From Mycoavidus cysteinexigens (GTDB lineage: Bacteria > Pseudomonadota > Gammaproteobacteria > Burkholderiales > Burkholderiaceae), in the NCBI RefSeq assembly GCF_003966915.1, contig NZ_AP018150.1, positions 744,001 through 808,000 on the forward strand: 64,000 nucleotides of DNA, given 5' to 3'. The notes under the pieces were generated by a model. That model was not told where the DNA came from and ran no database searches. It saw only the letters and a list, made by a program, of their open reading frames with translations. Made by a program: the position numbers and the translations under genes. Shown here piece after piece: positions 29,223 to 38,134 of the stretch. Each line of letters begins with the position of its first letter. Within the stretch, counting starts at the first letter, position 1.

Positions 29223-32200
29223 TTGAACATATCAGGCTGGGGGCAAAGTGTGAGAGCAACTTGGCCAGCACCGGTCATCACGCCCCAACACTATGCAGCG
29301 GTGGCCCAGGCGCATATCGCCGCAGGCGACCGGGTCAATGCTGAAGCATCCTATAATGCCGCGATACAGCTCGCGACAGCGGAACTCGCAAAAAATCCTG
29401 GCCATGCAAGAGAAATGGCGCTTGCCAATATAAGCGCTGAATACGCTGCTTTTTTAGCCGGAGAGAACGCGTCCGATGCCTCCTCAAGACAACTCCCTTC
29501 GGTCCCCGCAAACCATTCGGCCTCGGCAGCGCATCGGCCTAGTTTTTCGTCCGACTCTCTGCCCTTTTCTATTCAAGCGGATAATCTCGAAGGAAAGATT
29601 GTCGTACAAAATTGTCAGGGTACGATTAATGCTCCAGTCCAGGGCACGAATAACACGGTCAACGTGCATTACTACTCAGAGAGCAGAGAGCTTCTGCCTC
29701 AAATCAAGGAAATGCATACATCCGTTGGGGAATTGAAAACCGCTTATCTAGATCGTTTTAAAGAGCAGCAAGCCTTAGAGCTACGCTCGAAGAAAGAACC
29801 TCTGGCCGTCCTAGGCCAGAATATTGAGGCGGAATATTTCACCGTGTGGGAAGAACCCGGAGAAATTCAGGATGGGCTGGCGATGTATGTCGCCCCACAG
29901 GCGACGTCCCTCACAGATAAAAAGTCCTTTTTTGATTTAAACGAAGCGGTGACGACCTATCTAGCGCAAGCCAATGATTCTAGCCAGAAAACCCAAGTGC
30001 TGTTGCTGCGCGGTGAAGCGGGCTCAGGTAAATCGACTTTTAATCGCCACTTAGCGCGCCGCTTATGGCAGGACTATAGTGCGGCTTCGGGCGAGCAACC
30101 GATCCCCTTATACATCTCTTTACCGACAATAGACAGGCCCAACAAAAATCTCATTGGCCAGTACTTATCGGATAAATGCGGTTTTTCGCCAGAACAGATC
30201 AACGCATTGCGAGTAAGCCAGCGCTTTATTTTAATCTTAGATGGCTATGACGAAATACCTGCGGAACAGAGGAATTTATATGCGGATGAAAAACTTGACC
30301 AATGGCAAGCGAAAATCTTACTGAGTTGTCGGCCCGAGTATTTAATGGAAGGCTATAAAAACCACTTGCAACCGCGAGGTCGTTCCCGTGTGCTGCTGGA
30401 GTATCAGCTCGCGCCGTTCTCGGAACAGTCGATCGAGACCTATATTCATCAGTATGTTAAGCATACTCAAGCTCAGTGGAGCGCTCAAGCTTATCAAGAC
30501 AGATTAGCACGTATTCCAAATGTGAAAGAGTTATTGGGCACGCCCTTTTTGCTCAAAATGGCCTTAAGTGTGTTGCCAACGTTAGACGAGGCTCGGCCCG
30601 GTCAAGTGGCTTTAACCCGAATCAAACTCTATGAGCAGTTTGTGCAAACGTGGTTTGAGCGTTCTCTCGCTCGTTTAAAGGCGATTCAGCCTAAATTAAC
30701 GGGTGCGCAGCAGAAAGCCTTTTGCAGTTTAGAAGACGAATTTATAGGGCATAGCCAGGTATTTAATACTGACTTTGCACTGGCGATGGCTGAGGCTAAA
30801 ACAACGGTGGTGGAATATTCAGCGATCGCTCGCAGAGTAATGCCGCAGGATAAACGGTATGAGCAATTTCTGAGTAATAAGGATGAAGAAAAGAATTTAC
30901 TGCGGTTTAGTGCTTTGCTGATTCGTCAGCAGCAGCAATATCGCTTTATTCATAAATCGATACAGGACTATTTAGTGGCGCGTGCGGTATGGGAAGAGCT
31001 AGAAGAATTCACTGGATTCGAGTTATCGAACCGTTCTGAGCAGTTAAACGGAAGAGAGGATATGCGCGCGTTATGGGAAGTACTTGATCCTTCTATTCAA
31101 GTCGATTTAAACGCGTTATTAAACCGATTGAATGTCGTGGAGGATTTAGCCGTCCAGCTTTTTTTAGCCGAGCGAGTGCAACAAAACAGAGCGTTGGTGA
31201 AACCGCTATTGGCGTGGATCAAAGCATCAACGAGCCAAGATGGCACGAGTATGGCGGCGGCGAATGCGATCACGATCTTGGTCAGAGCAGAGATATATTT
31301 AAGCAAATTGAATTTAAGTAAAGTTAATGTGCGTGGAGCAGATTTAAGTTACGGGATATTTGACCAAACATGTTTTAAAGGAGCAAATCTCAGTGAGGTG
31401 AAATTCCGAAATGCATGGCTGCGTGGAGCAAATTTAGCAGAAGCAAATCTGGAAAAAGTTGACTTTGGCGAACTACCAAGTTTGGAGATGGATGAAGGGG
31501 TATACGATTGCCGTTATTCTTGCAATAAAGACTGGTTGGCCGTCAGTACTTCTAATAAAGTTCATTTATATCAAACGCAAACTTTAGAGATAAAGAAAGC
31601 ATGTGTTGGCAAATTCCGGAGCATAGATTTTTCATCAGATAGTCAGGTTTTAGCCTTGGGGAGTGAAGATAATAAGGTGATACTTTGGCATTGGGATGAA
31701 GAGCCTGGAGGGCAGAAAGAGGAGCTTGTCGGCCATGAGGACGGAGTGCTAAGTATTAATTTTTCAAAAAACAATAAATATTTAGCTTCTGGAGGTAAAG
31801 ATGGACAGGTGAATTTGTGGGATTTGAAAGAACCCAAAATATTATATAAGCTTGAAAAATTTATGGGTCGGGTGAACAGCGTGAGCTTTTCCCAAAATAA
31901 CGAGTTACTTGCATCGGGGAGGTCCGATGGAGTGGTGAAAATATGGAAATTGGAAGAGGAGGAGGTGTCAATTTTATATAACCTTAAAGGGCACGACGAT
32001 TGGGGAGTAAATTGCGTAAAATTCTCGCGAAATAATGATTTTCTGGCATCAGGAGGCAGCGACAAAAAAGTTAAATTATGGAAGGTTAAAGACGGAAATG
32101 AGTTTTATACTTTTGAAGGACATAATGGTCGGATAACAAGTATAGATTTTTCAAAAGACGATAAGATTTTAGCATCGGGAAGTGCAGATAAAACAGTAAA

Positions 32201-33458
32201 GCTGTGGAGTATAGAAAATGGAAGCATATTGCATACTTTTGAAGGACACAGTAGCTGGGTGAGTAGTGTGAACTTTTCGACAGATGAACAAACTTCCTCG
32301 TCACAGAGTGAGGTTTTAGCCTCAGGAAGTTATGACGGTACAGTGAGGTTCTGGAAAGTGCAACACGGGGAAATGCCGCATGTGCTTACAAGGCAGGGTA
32401 GTTGGGTAAGCAGTGCCAATCTCTCTTCAGACGGTGAATACTTGAGTTCGGGAAGCGAAGACGGAATTGTGAGGCTTTGGAACGTGAAAGATGGGCAGGG
32501 ATCAGCTTTCCATACATTTAAAGGACATGACGATGAAGTACTAAGCCTGGCCTTCTCGTTAGAAAGCAAAAAATTAGCTTCTGGAAGTAAAGATAAAACG
32601 GTGATGTTATGGGATGTAGATTCAAAAGAGTTATCAGGAAAGCTTGAGGGGCATGAGAGTGCCGTGCTGGGTGTGAGTTTTTCTCCAAATTCTGCGTTCC
32701 TGGTTTCGGGAAGTGAAGATGGAATAGTAAAAATATGGGATGTAGAAAACAAAAACGCACTTTATTCTTTCGAAGAGGATAGCGTAATCAAAAGCATGAA
32801 CTTTTCCTTGGACGGCAAGTTTCTAGCTTTTGGTAATAGAAGTGGAGCGGTGAAAATATGGAGCGTCGAAAGCCAGAATGTGGAAGACTGGATAGAGAAA
32901 TATACATTTCACAAACATAGTGAGGATGTGAAGGCAGTCCAATTTTCACCCAATGGCAAACTGGTGGCATCGGGCAGTGATGATAAAACTGTGAGGCTTT
33001 GGGAAATAAATGAAGAGAAAGAAAATAGTACTTTTGCAGAGCACGGTGATGGAATAAGTAGCCTAAATTTTTCTAAACATGGTTCTAACCTCCTCTCTGG
33101 TAGTTGGGATGGAACTGTGAAAGTGTGGTCAATAGATGAGGGTAAATGCTCGACAACCCATGCGGGTTTTGTTGGACTAGCTGGCTTTATTGTCTGGCAA
33201 GAATCTTCTGAAAATAACCTCGGAATGGTAGCAGGTAGTAGAGGCAGCGCCGTTCATATTTGGCAAATAAGCAAAGAAAATACCTCAGACGTCGGATTAT
33301 ATTGGGCCTCTTCTCAAAACGAATTGATGGTAGCAGGCGTATTTGGAGAGTCTCAGGGTTTAGATCCGATGAATGCTCGTTTGCTTGAGCAAAGACAAAA
33401 AACCTCACGAAAAAATCTTAGAAAATCGAAAGAATTGGAATTTATTAATAATTTTTAA
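29223..33458 (+). CDS. TPR / NACHT / pentapeptide / 14-blade WD40 giant protein (twin A)
   Basis: The likely start is TTG 29223 (NISGWGQS), with AGGAG eight bases upstream. The same signal is kept in its twin at 38135. The protein has about 1411 residues. A TPR-like hairpin (AQAHIAAGDRVNAEASYNAA) lies near the N-terminus. A beta motif at about 125-157 (QGTNNTVNVHYYSESREL) precedes NACHT, with Walker A GEAGSGKST (264-272), Walker B FILILDGYDE and LLSCRPEYL. A helical arm (YRFIHKSIQDYLVARAVW) is followed by pentapeptide-like repeats at about 696-750 and 14 diverse WD40 blades to about 1360. The tail is a degenerate form of the family tail (LDPMNARLLEQR). The propeller part is AT-rich and its blades differ from one another, unlike the twin. 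It is likely a signal-sensing STAND ATPase. Confidence 0.88.
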   Translation: MNISGWGQSVRATWPAPVITPQHYAAVAQAHIAAGDRVNAEASYNAAIQLATAELAKNPGHAREMALANISAEYAAFLAGENASDASSRQLPSVPANHSASAAHRPSFSSDSLPFSIQADNLEGKIVVQNCQGTINAPVQGTNNTVNVHYYSESRELLPQIKEMHTSVGELKTAYLDRFKEQQALELRSKKEPLAVLGQNIEAEYFTVWEEPGEIQDGLAMYVAPQATSLTDKKSFFDLNEAVTTYLAQANDSSQKTQVLLLRGEAGSGKSTFNRHLARRLWQDYSAASGEQPIPLYISLPTIDRPNKNLIGQYLSDKCGFSPEQINALRVSQRFILILDGYDEIPAEQRNLYADEKLDQWQAKILLSCRPEYLMEGYKNHLQPRGRSRVLLEYQLAPFSEQSIETYIHQYVKHTQAQWSAQAYQDRLARIPNVKELLGTPFLLKMALSVLPTLDEARPGQVALTRIKLYEQFVQTWFERSLARLKAIQPKLTGAQQKAFCSLEDEFIGHSQVFNTDFALAMAEAKTTVVEYSAIARRVMPQDKRYEQFLSNKDEEKNLLRFSALLIRQQQQYRFIHKSIQDYLVARAVWEELEEFTGFELSNRSEQLNGREDMRALWEVLDPSIQVDLNALLNRLNVVEDLAVQLFLAERVQQNRALVKPLLAWIKASTSQDGTSMAAANAITILVRAEIYLSKLNLSKVNVRGADLSYGIFDQTCFKGANLSEVKFRNAWLRGANLAEANLEKVDFGELPSLEMDEGVYDCRYSCNKDWLAVSTSNKVHLYQTQTLEIKKACVGKFRSIDFSSDSQVLALGSEDNKVILWHWDEEPGGQKEELVGHEDGVLSINFSKNNKYLASGGKDGQVNLWDLKEPKILYKLEKFMGRVNSVSFSQNNELLASGRSDGVVKIWKLEEEEVSILYNLKGHDDWGVNCVKFSRNNDFLASGGSDKKVKLWKVKDGNEFYTFEGHNGRITSIDFSKDDKILASGSADKTVKLWSIENGSILHTFEGHSSWVSSVNFSTDEQTSSSQSEVLASGSYDGTVRFWKVQHGEMPHVLTRQGSWVSSANLSSDGEYLSSGSEDGIVRLWNVKDGQGSAFHTFKGHDDEVLSLAFSLESKKLASGSKDKTVMLWDVDSKELSGKLEGHESAVLGVSFSPNSAFLVSGSEDGIVKIWDVENKNALYSFEEDSVIKSMNFSLDGKFLAFGNRSGAVKIWSVESQNVEDWIEKYTFHKHSEDVKAVQFSPNGKLVASGSDDKTVRLWEINEEKENSTFAEHGDGISSLNFSKHGSNLLSGSWDGTVKVWSIDEGKCSTTHAGFVGLAGFIVWQESSENNLGMVAGSRGSAVHIWQISKENTSDVGLYWASSQNELMVAGVFGESQGLDPMNARLLEQRQKTSRKNLRKSKELEFINNF

Positions 33459-33596
33459 CAAGCATGTTAATTAATATAGATGATTTTTATAATTTTAAAT
33501 TATGCCTGATGGTATCAATCAAGATGCTCAAAATTTTATTTTTTATAAATTAAAGTGAAGTAAATTTATAATTTATATTTACCGAGTAAAGATGCC

Positions 33597-33773
33597 ATGA
33601 AAATATCGGCTATTATCGTATTTTTACTTAATTTAAACAGGAGGCAGGTCTGCGACCGGCTGTTCAAACAAGAAAAATTAAATCTGAGAGATTTAATTCC
33701 AAACTACATGAGCTATATAGCTATGAAGTGCATTGGTCCGCCGGCATGGCCTTATATACATAATTATGGATAA
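33597..33773 (+). CDS. Small hydrophobic-start ORF overlapping the next gene
   Basis: This 58-codon frame begins MKISAIIVFLLNLNRRQ and ends in the sequence ATGGATAA, so its stop overlaps the ATG of the helical-repeat gene. That gene has no ribosome site of its own, so coupled translation through this frame is plausible. The small frame also has only a weak ribosome site. It could be a chance frame. Confidence 0.3.
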   Translation: MKISAIIVFLLNLNRRQVCDRLFKQEKLNLRDLIPNYMSYIAMKCIGPPAWPYIHNYG

Positions 33774-36700
33774 AATATCTGGGGTTTTCAGTATTAAAAG
33801 TACTGTGTTTAGTCAAGATTCGAATTATTACCTCCAAAAGGGTAAAGAGTGTTTAGATCTGGCTTATCAGCAACAGCAAAATGAGAATTTTGATGAAGCC
33901 AAGCGTCTGTTCGTCGAAGCACAAGAAACCTTCAACAAAATTCTTCCTGCAGAAAGAACCCCAGCTATCAACCAAAATTTGGCCCAATTCTATTTGACGC
34001 ATGGTGACCGATTACGAGATCTAGGTTATATTGAAGAAGCAAACGCAAGTTATGAAATTGCTCACACATTTGATTCACATATTGCGCATGAAGCATTGAG
34101 TCGAGTAAGCAAATTTTTCTTCAAATGTAATCCACAATTGGCTGGTAATTATGAGCCGGTGGAAAATCCACGTGATATTAAAGATATTCACCAATTAGCG
34201 CTATGTCTTCGTTCAGTCCAATTAAAATCATCTGTAAAACAAGAGTTAAATGATCTGGCATATAGTGTATTGCAAAAATTCTCACGCCATAAAGATAAAG
34301 ATTTATCTTTATGGCGTGAAATTATTCCATTAGCTAGTACGCAGGATCCAGCGCAATGTCGATTTTTGTTAGATGAGATATATAAAGTACTAGCTGACCA
34401 AGAAAGCGTATTATATTTACCTGCACTTCAAAGCCTTGCCATCCTAGTTCATAATCTACCCGAATCCTCACTCAAAAGCACTTCAGGGCATTTAGTTAAA
34501 GTACTGAAAGTTTTGATAAAAAATTTAGAATGCGAACATTCAAAAAGCAACGTAGAAAAAATTCAACTACTATTGCAAGCTACTTCTCAGATTCTAGATG
34601 AGATAGCTAAAGCTGCGATTACTGGCATCCTATATGCTCAAGTGCAGAAACCACTCGATAAAATTCTATCTGATCTAACTCATGTTCCGGAACTACAGTT
34701 TCAAGCTTATTATGCTCGCCAAGCTTTAGCTCATATTCCGAAAGATGATAATCGGTGGCGCGAGCTATGGAGTCAGGGACCGAGTGTAATCCTAGGAGCT
34801 CCTACTGTAGCTAACGTGCTACTCAGGTCAGATTTGAACGAAACATTAGAAACTTTTGATTATTTTAGTGAGGTATTTTCTGGTTCAGAAGAGACTGCCA
34901 ATCGGTTAGCTGAACTATCCATTGACATGAAAGGCTTCGATCCAGGTGGGGCAAAAATTAACTTGGCTACTCCAGGGGGGGTGACAAAAACTAGGCAACA
35001 GCAGTGGTACGCTGCGTTGCAATTCTTGGATATATGTTTAGAAGAAGGTCAATTTGTGCAATTTGAGCTATTTGCCCGTCATAGCATATATACGCACAAT
35101 GCAGCTTTCTTATTAGGTTTATGTCAACGTTTGGAACAAATTGCTCGCATGCACCCGGATACTGAAGTGCAAAAAGGTGCGAAGCAATTCTTAGAAAACC
35201 TCCTGCAAGACAAGGCTCACTGGGGTGGACACAAGCACATTATACAAATAGCGCAGGCTGCTTTACTGCGCTTAGAGAAGCCCTTGCCGGTGGGCAGTCA
35301 ATGTTACCTTCCTGTCTGGTCTTGTTTCTGGCAAGAGCCATTAGGCACTCAATTGTTAGATGAAGTACGAAAGGGTGGTCATGAACAGATGTCTGTAGTC
35401 CCCCCTTTCTGGGGGAAGGTCGAGTCTACGGTTGCTTTGCAAAGAGGCGAACATTATCTAAAAGCCGCTCGTGAGCATCGGGATAAGCAAGAGTTTGATC
35501 TCGCGCTTAATCAGTTCAATTTAGCCAAGAGTGAATTGAAGAAAGCAGCCCCAACTAATCAAGCAATTGAAGCCGCGATTGCGACCGTCTACCTGGAGCG
35601 AGGAGATCTTCATCAAGAGCGCGGTCGGCTCTCTATGAGAGAAGATCTTGCATGCGCACACACTTTATTCAAGCGAGCCCATGCGAGTTATAAAAAAGCA
35701 ACTATCGAGCCTTACAATGCACGTGAGACTGAAGCGAGGGAAAAAATAGCTGAGTTAAAGTTGCCGGAGACACCAAGTTCTTGGCGCGCAGCCTTAAGAG
35801 TCAATGAAGCGATCAAGCAACGGTTTTCATCCCAGCCTCATTCCATTACGAGCTTTTTTAAGCAAGTTCAGAACTCACCTAAGCCTTCACACGGTCAAGT
35901 CTATCCTCCTGTTACCGAACTCGCTCAGCTGATCGATACCCGACACTTAGCCTGGTGTTTACAAGAGGGCTATCTTTCTGAAGCGCAAGAAAAGCAGTTT
36001 AAACAGCTCGCCCGCGATATATTAGAGGCATTTTCCCGGACCCAAACCAAAGGTTACTTTGATTTAATCCGAGAAATTGTCCCGTTTGCCGCGATTGCTG
36101 ATCCAGAGCTATACCAGCAGTTACTCAGCCAAACGGTGAATGCGCTCTCTGCAAATCAATCGATTTTGCTGGATGTATCGGTTGCACAAGGACTGGTGGT
36201 GATTATTCGGGACCGCCCAACAGACTTATTAAATCAAGTCCATTCTGGTGATTTGGTGGATGTGCTCAAATTGTTCCGCGAGCGATTGGATAAAGTTCAT
36301 AAAGAAAATAATCTGCTTGAATGTCAAACCTTGCTGTGTATGGCCTCGCAACTGCTTGATGCGATGACGTATTTAGGCGTGAGTGGAATTGATAGGGAAG
36401 GAGTCCAGGCACCACTTTATGCCACGCTAGATGGGTTAATCGGCCATTCTGAACCGGAGCTTGCTTGGCAAGCGCGCTATGCGCGCCAGGCATTAGTCCA
36501 TATTCCAAACAATGAGGCGGTATGGGAATGCATACTACGCCACACTTTTAATATAGGAACGGGAGTTCTAAATATCGCGTCTGCAATTAAGAATCTGGAC
36601 GTTGAAAAATTGGAAAGCTCACTGAGCCGGTTTGAAGAAGCCTTTATTGGCGTGCGCGAGATTGCGATGACACTGGCTCAACTGGGCGATGCAGCTAAAA

Positions 36701-37737
36701 TTACCGTCGAGGCTTTGCAGAAGGAATATGAATCAGTCAGTTCAGGATTGCAACAACTCAATCGTCCGCAAGGATGGTATGCGGCACTGCGCTTTGCAGA
36801 TTTATTGCTGGAAGAAAATCAATTTGTGGCACTGGAGAAGCTGGCACGTACTCCTCGCTATAGTCACAATGAAAAATTCTTACAAGGTTTATGCCAACGG
36901 TTAGAGCGGGTGGCACGCACGAGCGAGGGCGAAGTGCAAAAAGAGGCTAAACAATTTTTAGAAAGTCTCGCACAAGACCAGCAGTGGGGCGGGCACGAGC
37001 GTGTTACGCAGATGGCGCAGGTGACTTTGCAGCGCTTAGACCAACCTCAGCCAGTAGGAGGGCAAGATTACATACCGGCTTGGTTTCCGCTCTGGCGGGA
37101 ACCGCTTGGGACGCAATTGTTAGATGAAGTTCGAGAGAATGCTCGTCAGAAACAGGTGCCAGTTAAGTTAGAAGGAATTAGCCAGATGTTAGAGTATCTG
37201 CCTGGTCTAGAGCAGAAAATGCAAGATATATTAGAAAAGCAGATGCAGCAAACGCAAAGCGTGTTGGAGCAGAAAATGCAGCAAATACTAAGCATTTTAG
37301 AGCAGCAACAGGCACAAGAACCGTTACCTGACCTTGCATCATTAACCACTTTGCCGACGGATCTGAAAGAGCAGAAAGAGCAGTATCTAAAGAGTCTAGA
37401 AGAAACCGGGGAAATAAAGGGCGCGCTTGCGATGTATAAAGCAATGCACGGGCAAGCGGCATCGGTTGGGAACAAGTATTTTGGTTTAGATGATATAGCG
37501 ACGGTATTTTTTGTCTCTAATGAGAGGGTTCGGCAAATTTCTGAGCAGCTTGCAGAGATGAAGCACAGCATCTTGCCACAGCTGTTTGAGCTTGAAATGA
37601 GGCAGCGCACGCAATTACCGCCAGAGGAAAATGAAGAAACGAGCGTGCAAATAACAGGTTGGGTGGGCAATATACTGATGGGAGGCTCAGATAACACGAG
37701 CGTCGTGCATTTCAACCCTGAAGCCTTAGATCTGTAG
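33766..37737 (+). CDS. Giant tandem-duplicated TPR/HEAT-like protein without NACHT
   Basis: The ATG at 33766 gives 1323 residues, but no ribosome site is visible. The protein consists of two copies of one module of about 550 residues. Each begins with TPR-like hairpins (QKGKECLDLAYQQQQNENFD in copy 1, LKAAREHRDKQEFDLALNQF in copy 2). An all-helical array follows, with matching landmarks: YYARQALAHIPKDDNRW / RYARQALVHIPNNEAVW, and GLCQRLEQIAR / GLCQRLERVAR. Each closes with EPLGTQLLDEVR. A Gln-rich coiled coil follows at about 1135-1175. The C-terminus ends SDNTSVVHFNPEALDL, resembling the pre-NACHT motif of its neighbours. The 42734 protein carries one related module before its NACHT. The role is unknown; scaffold or partner protein is inference. 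Confidence 0.85.
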   Translation: MDKISGVFSIKSTVFSQDSNYYLQKGKECLDLAYQQQQNENFDEAKRLFVEAQETFNKILPAERTPAINQNLAQFYLTHGDRLRDLGYIEEANASYEIAHTFDSHIAHEALSRVSKFFFKCNPQLAGNYEPVENPRDIKDIHQLALCLRSVQLKSSVKQELNDLAYSVLQKFSRHKDKDLSLWREIIPLASTQDPAQCRFLLDEIYKVLADQESVLYLPALQSLAILVHNLPESSLKSTSGHLVKVLKVLIKNLECEHSKSNVEKIQLLLQATSQILDEIAKAAITGILYAQVQKPLDKILSDLTHVPELQFQAYYARQALAHIPKDDNRWRELWSQGPSVILGAPTVANVLLRSDLNETLETFDYFSEVFSGSEETANRLAELSIDMKGFDPGGAKINLATPGGVTKTRQQQWYAALQFLDICLEEGQFVQFELFARHSIYTHNAAFLLGLCQRLEQIARMHPDTEVQKGAKQFLENLLQDKAHWGGHKHIIQIAQAALLRLEKPLPVGSQCYLPVWSCFWQEPLGTQLLDEVRKGGHEQMSVVPPFWGKVESTVALQRGEHYLKAAREHRDKQEFDLALNQFNLAKSELKKAAPTNQAIEAAIATVYLERGDLHQERGRLSMREDLACAHTLFKRAHASYKKATIEPYNARETEAREKIAELKLPETPSSWRAALRVNEAIKQRFSSQPHSITSFFKQVQNSPKPSHGQVYPPVTELAQLIDTRHLAWCLQEGYLSEAQEKQFKQLARDILEAFSRTQTKGYFDLIREIVPFAAIADPELYQQLLSQTVNALSANQSILLDVSVAQGLVVIIRDRPTDLLNQVHSGDLVDVLKLFRERLDKVHKENNLLECQTLLCMASQLLDAMTYLGVSGIDREGVQAPLYATLDGLIGHSEPELAWQARYARQALVHIPNNEAVWECILRHTFNIGTGVLNIASAIKNLDVEKLESSLSRFEEAFIGVREIAMTLAQLGDAAKITVEALQKEYESVSSGLQQLNRPQGWYAALRFADLLLEENQFVALEKLARTPRYSHNEKFLQGLCQRLERVARTSEGEVQKEAKQFLESLAQDQQWGGHERVTQMAQVTLQRLDQPQPVGGQDYIPAWFPLWREPLGTQLLDEVRENARQKQVPVKLEGISQMLEYLPGLEQKMQDILEKQMQQTQSVLEQKMQQILSILEQQQAQEPLPDLASLTTLPTDLKEQKEQYLKSLEETGEIKGALAMYKAMHGQAASVGNKYFGLDDIATVFFVSNERVRQISEQLAEMKHSILPQLFELEMRQRTQLPPEENEETSVQITGWVGNILMGGSDNTSVVHFNPEALDL
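34282..34319 (+). repeat. Perfect 18-bp inverted repeat with 2-nt loop inside a coding sequence
   Basis: TCACGCCATAAAGATAAA (34282-34299), GA, then its exact reverse complement (34302-34319). The equivalent site in the second module of the same protein has no such palindrome. It would form a very stable hairpin in mRNA or extrude as a cruciform. Confidence 0.9.
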
Positions 37738-37757
37738 TTATTGGCAGCAAGCCAACT

Positions 37758-37790
37758 GCAGCCCTCTCAGGATTTAGCGGCTGCTTTTTC
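37758..37790 (+). terminator. Probable terminator of the helical-repeat gene
   Basis: GCAGCC (37758-37763) pairs with GGCTGC (37779-37784) and is followed by five T residues. It lies 20 bases after the stop. The stem is short and the loop is 15 bases, so its strength is uncertain. Confidence 0.5.
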
Positions 37791-38134
37791 TGCGTTTGCT
37801 CCGCATTCTCAGGCAAGGGGTGGAAATTCGTGTTCCAGTTTACGGAGGGGGTGCCAAATCAGGTAAGAATAACAAAAGCATGACGCTATTTGGTCCGCGT
37901 TCTTTTTCTAGGCCGGCATCGGTAATCCCCCCATTTTTAATAGATTTTAAAAGTAGAAAAAGCGGCTCAATTTTGCAGTTGACCAGGAGATTGTGCGGAG
38001 AAGAAATCGAGATATACGGAAGATCATAGCGTAAGGCAGTGGATTTGTGGACAATGCGCTACGCGCACCAGCCCGCTTGTCTTAGAAACCACTTTTTGAA
38101 ATATAAAAAATATGAATGGACAGGAGAAAGCATT

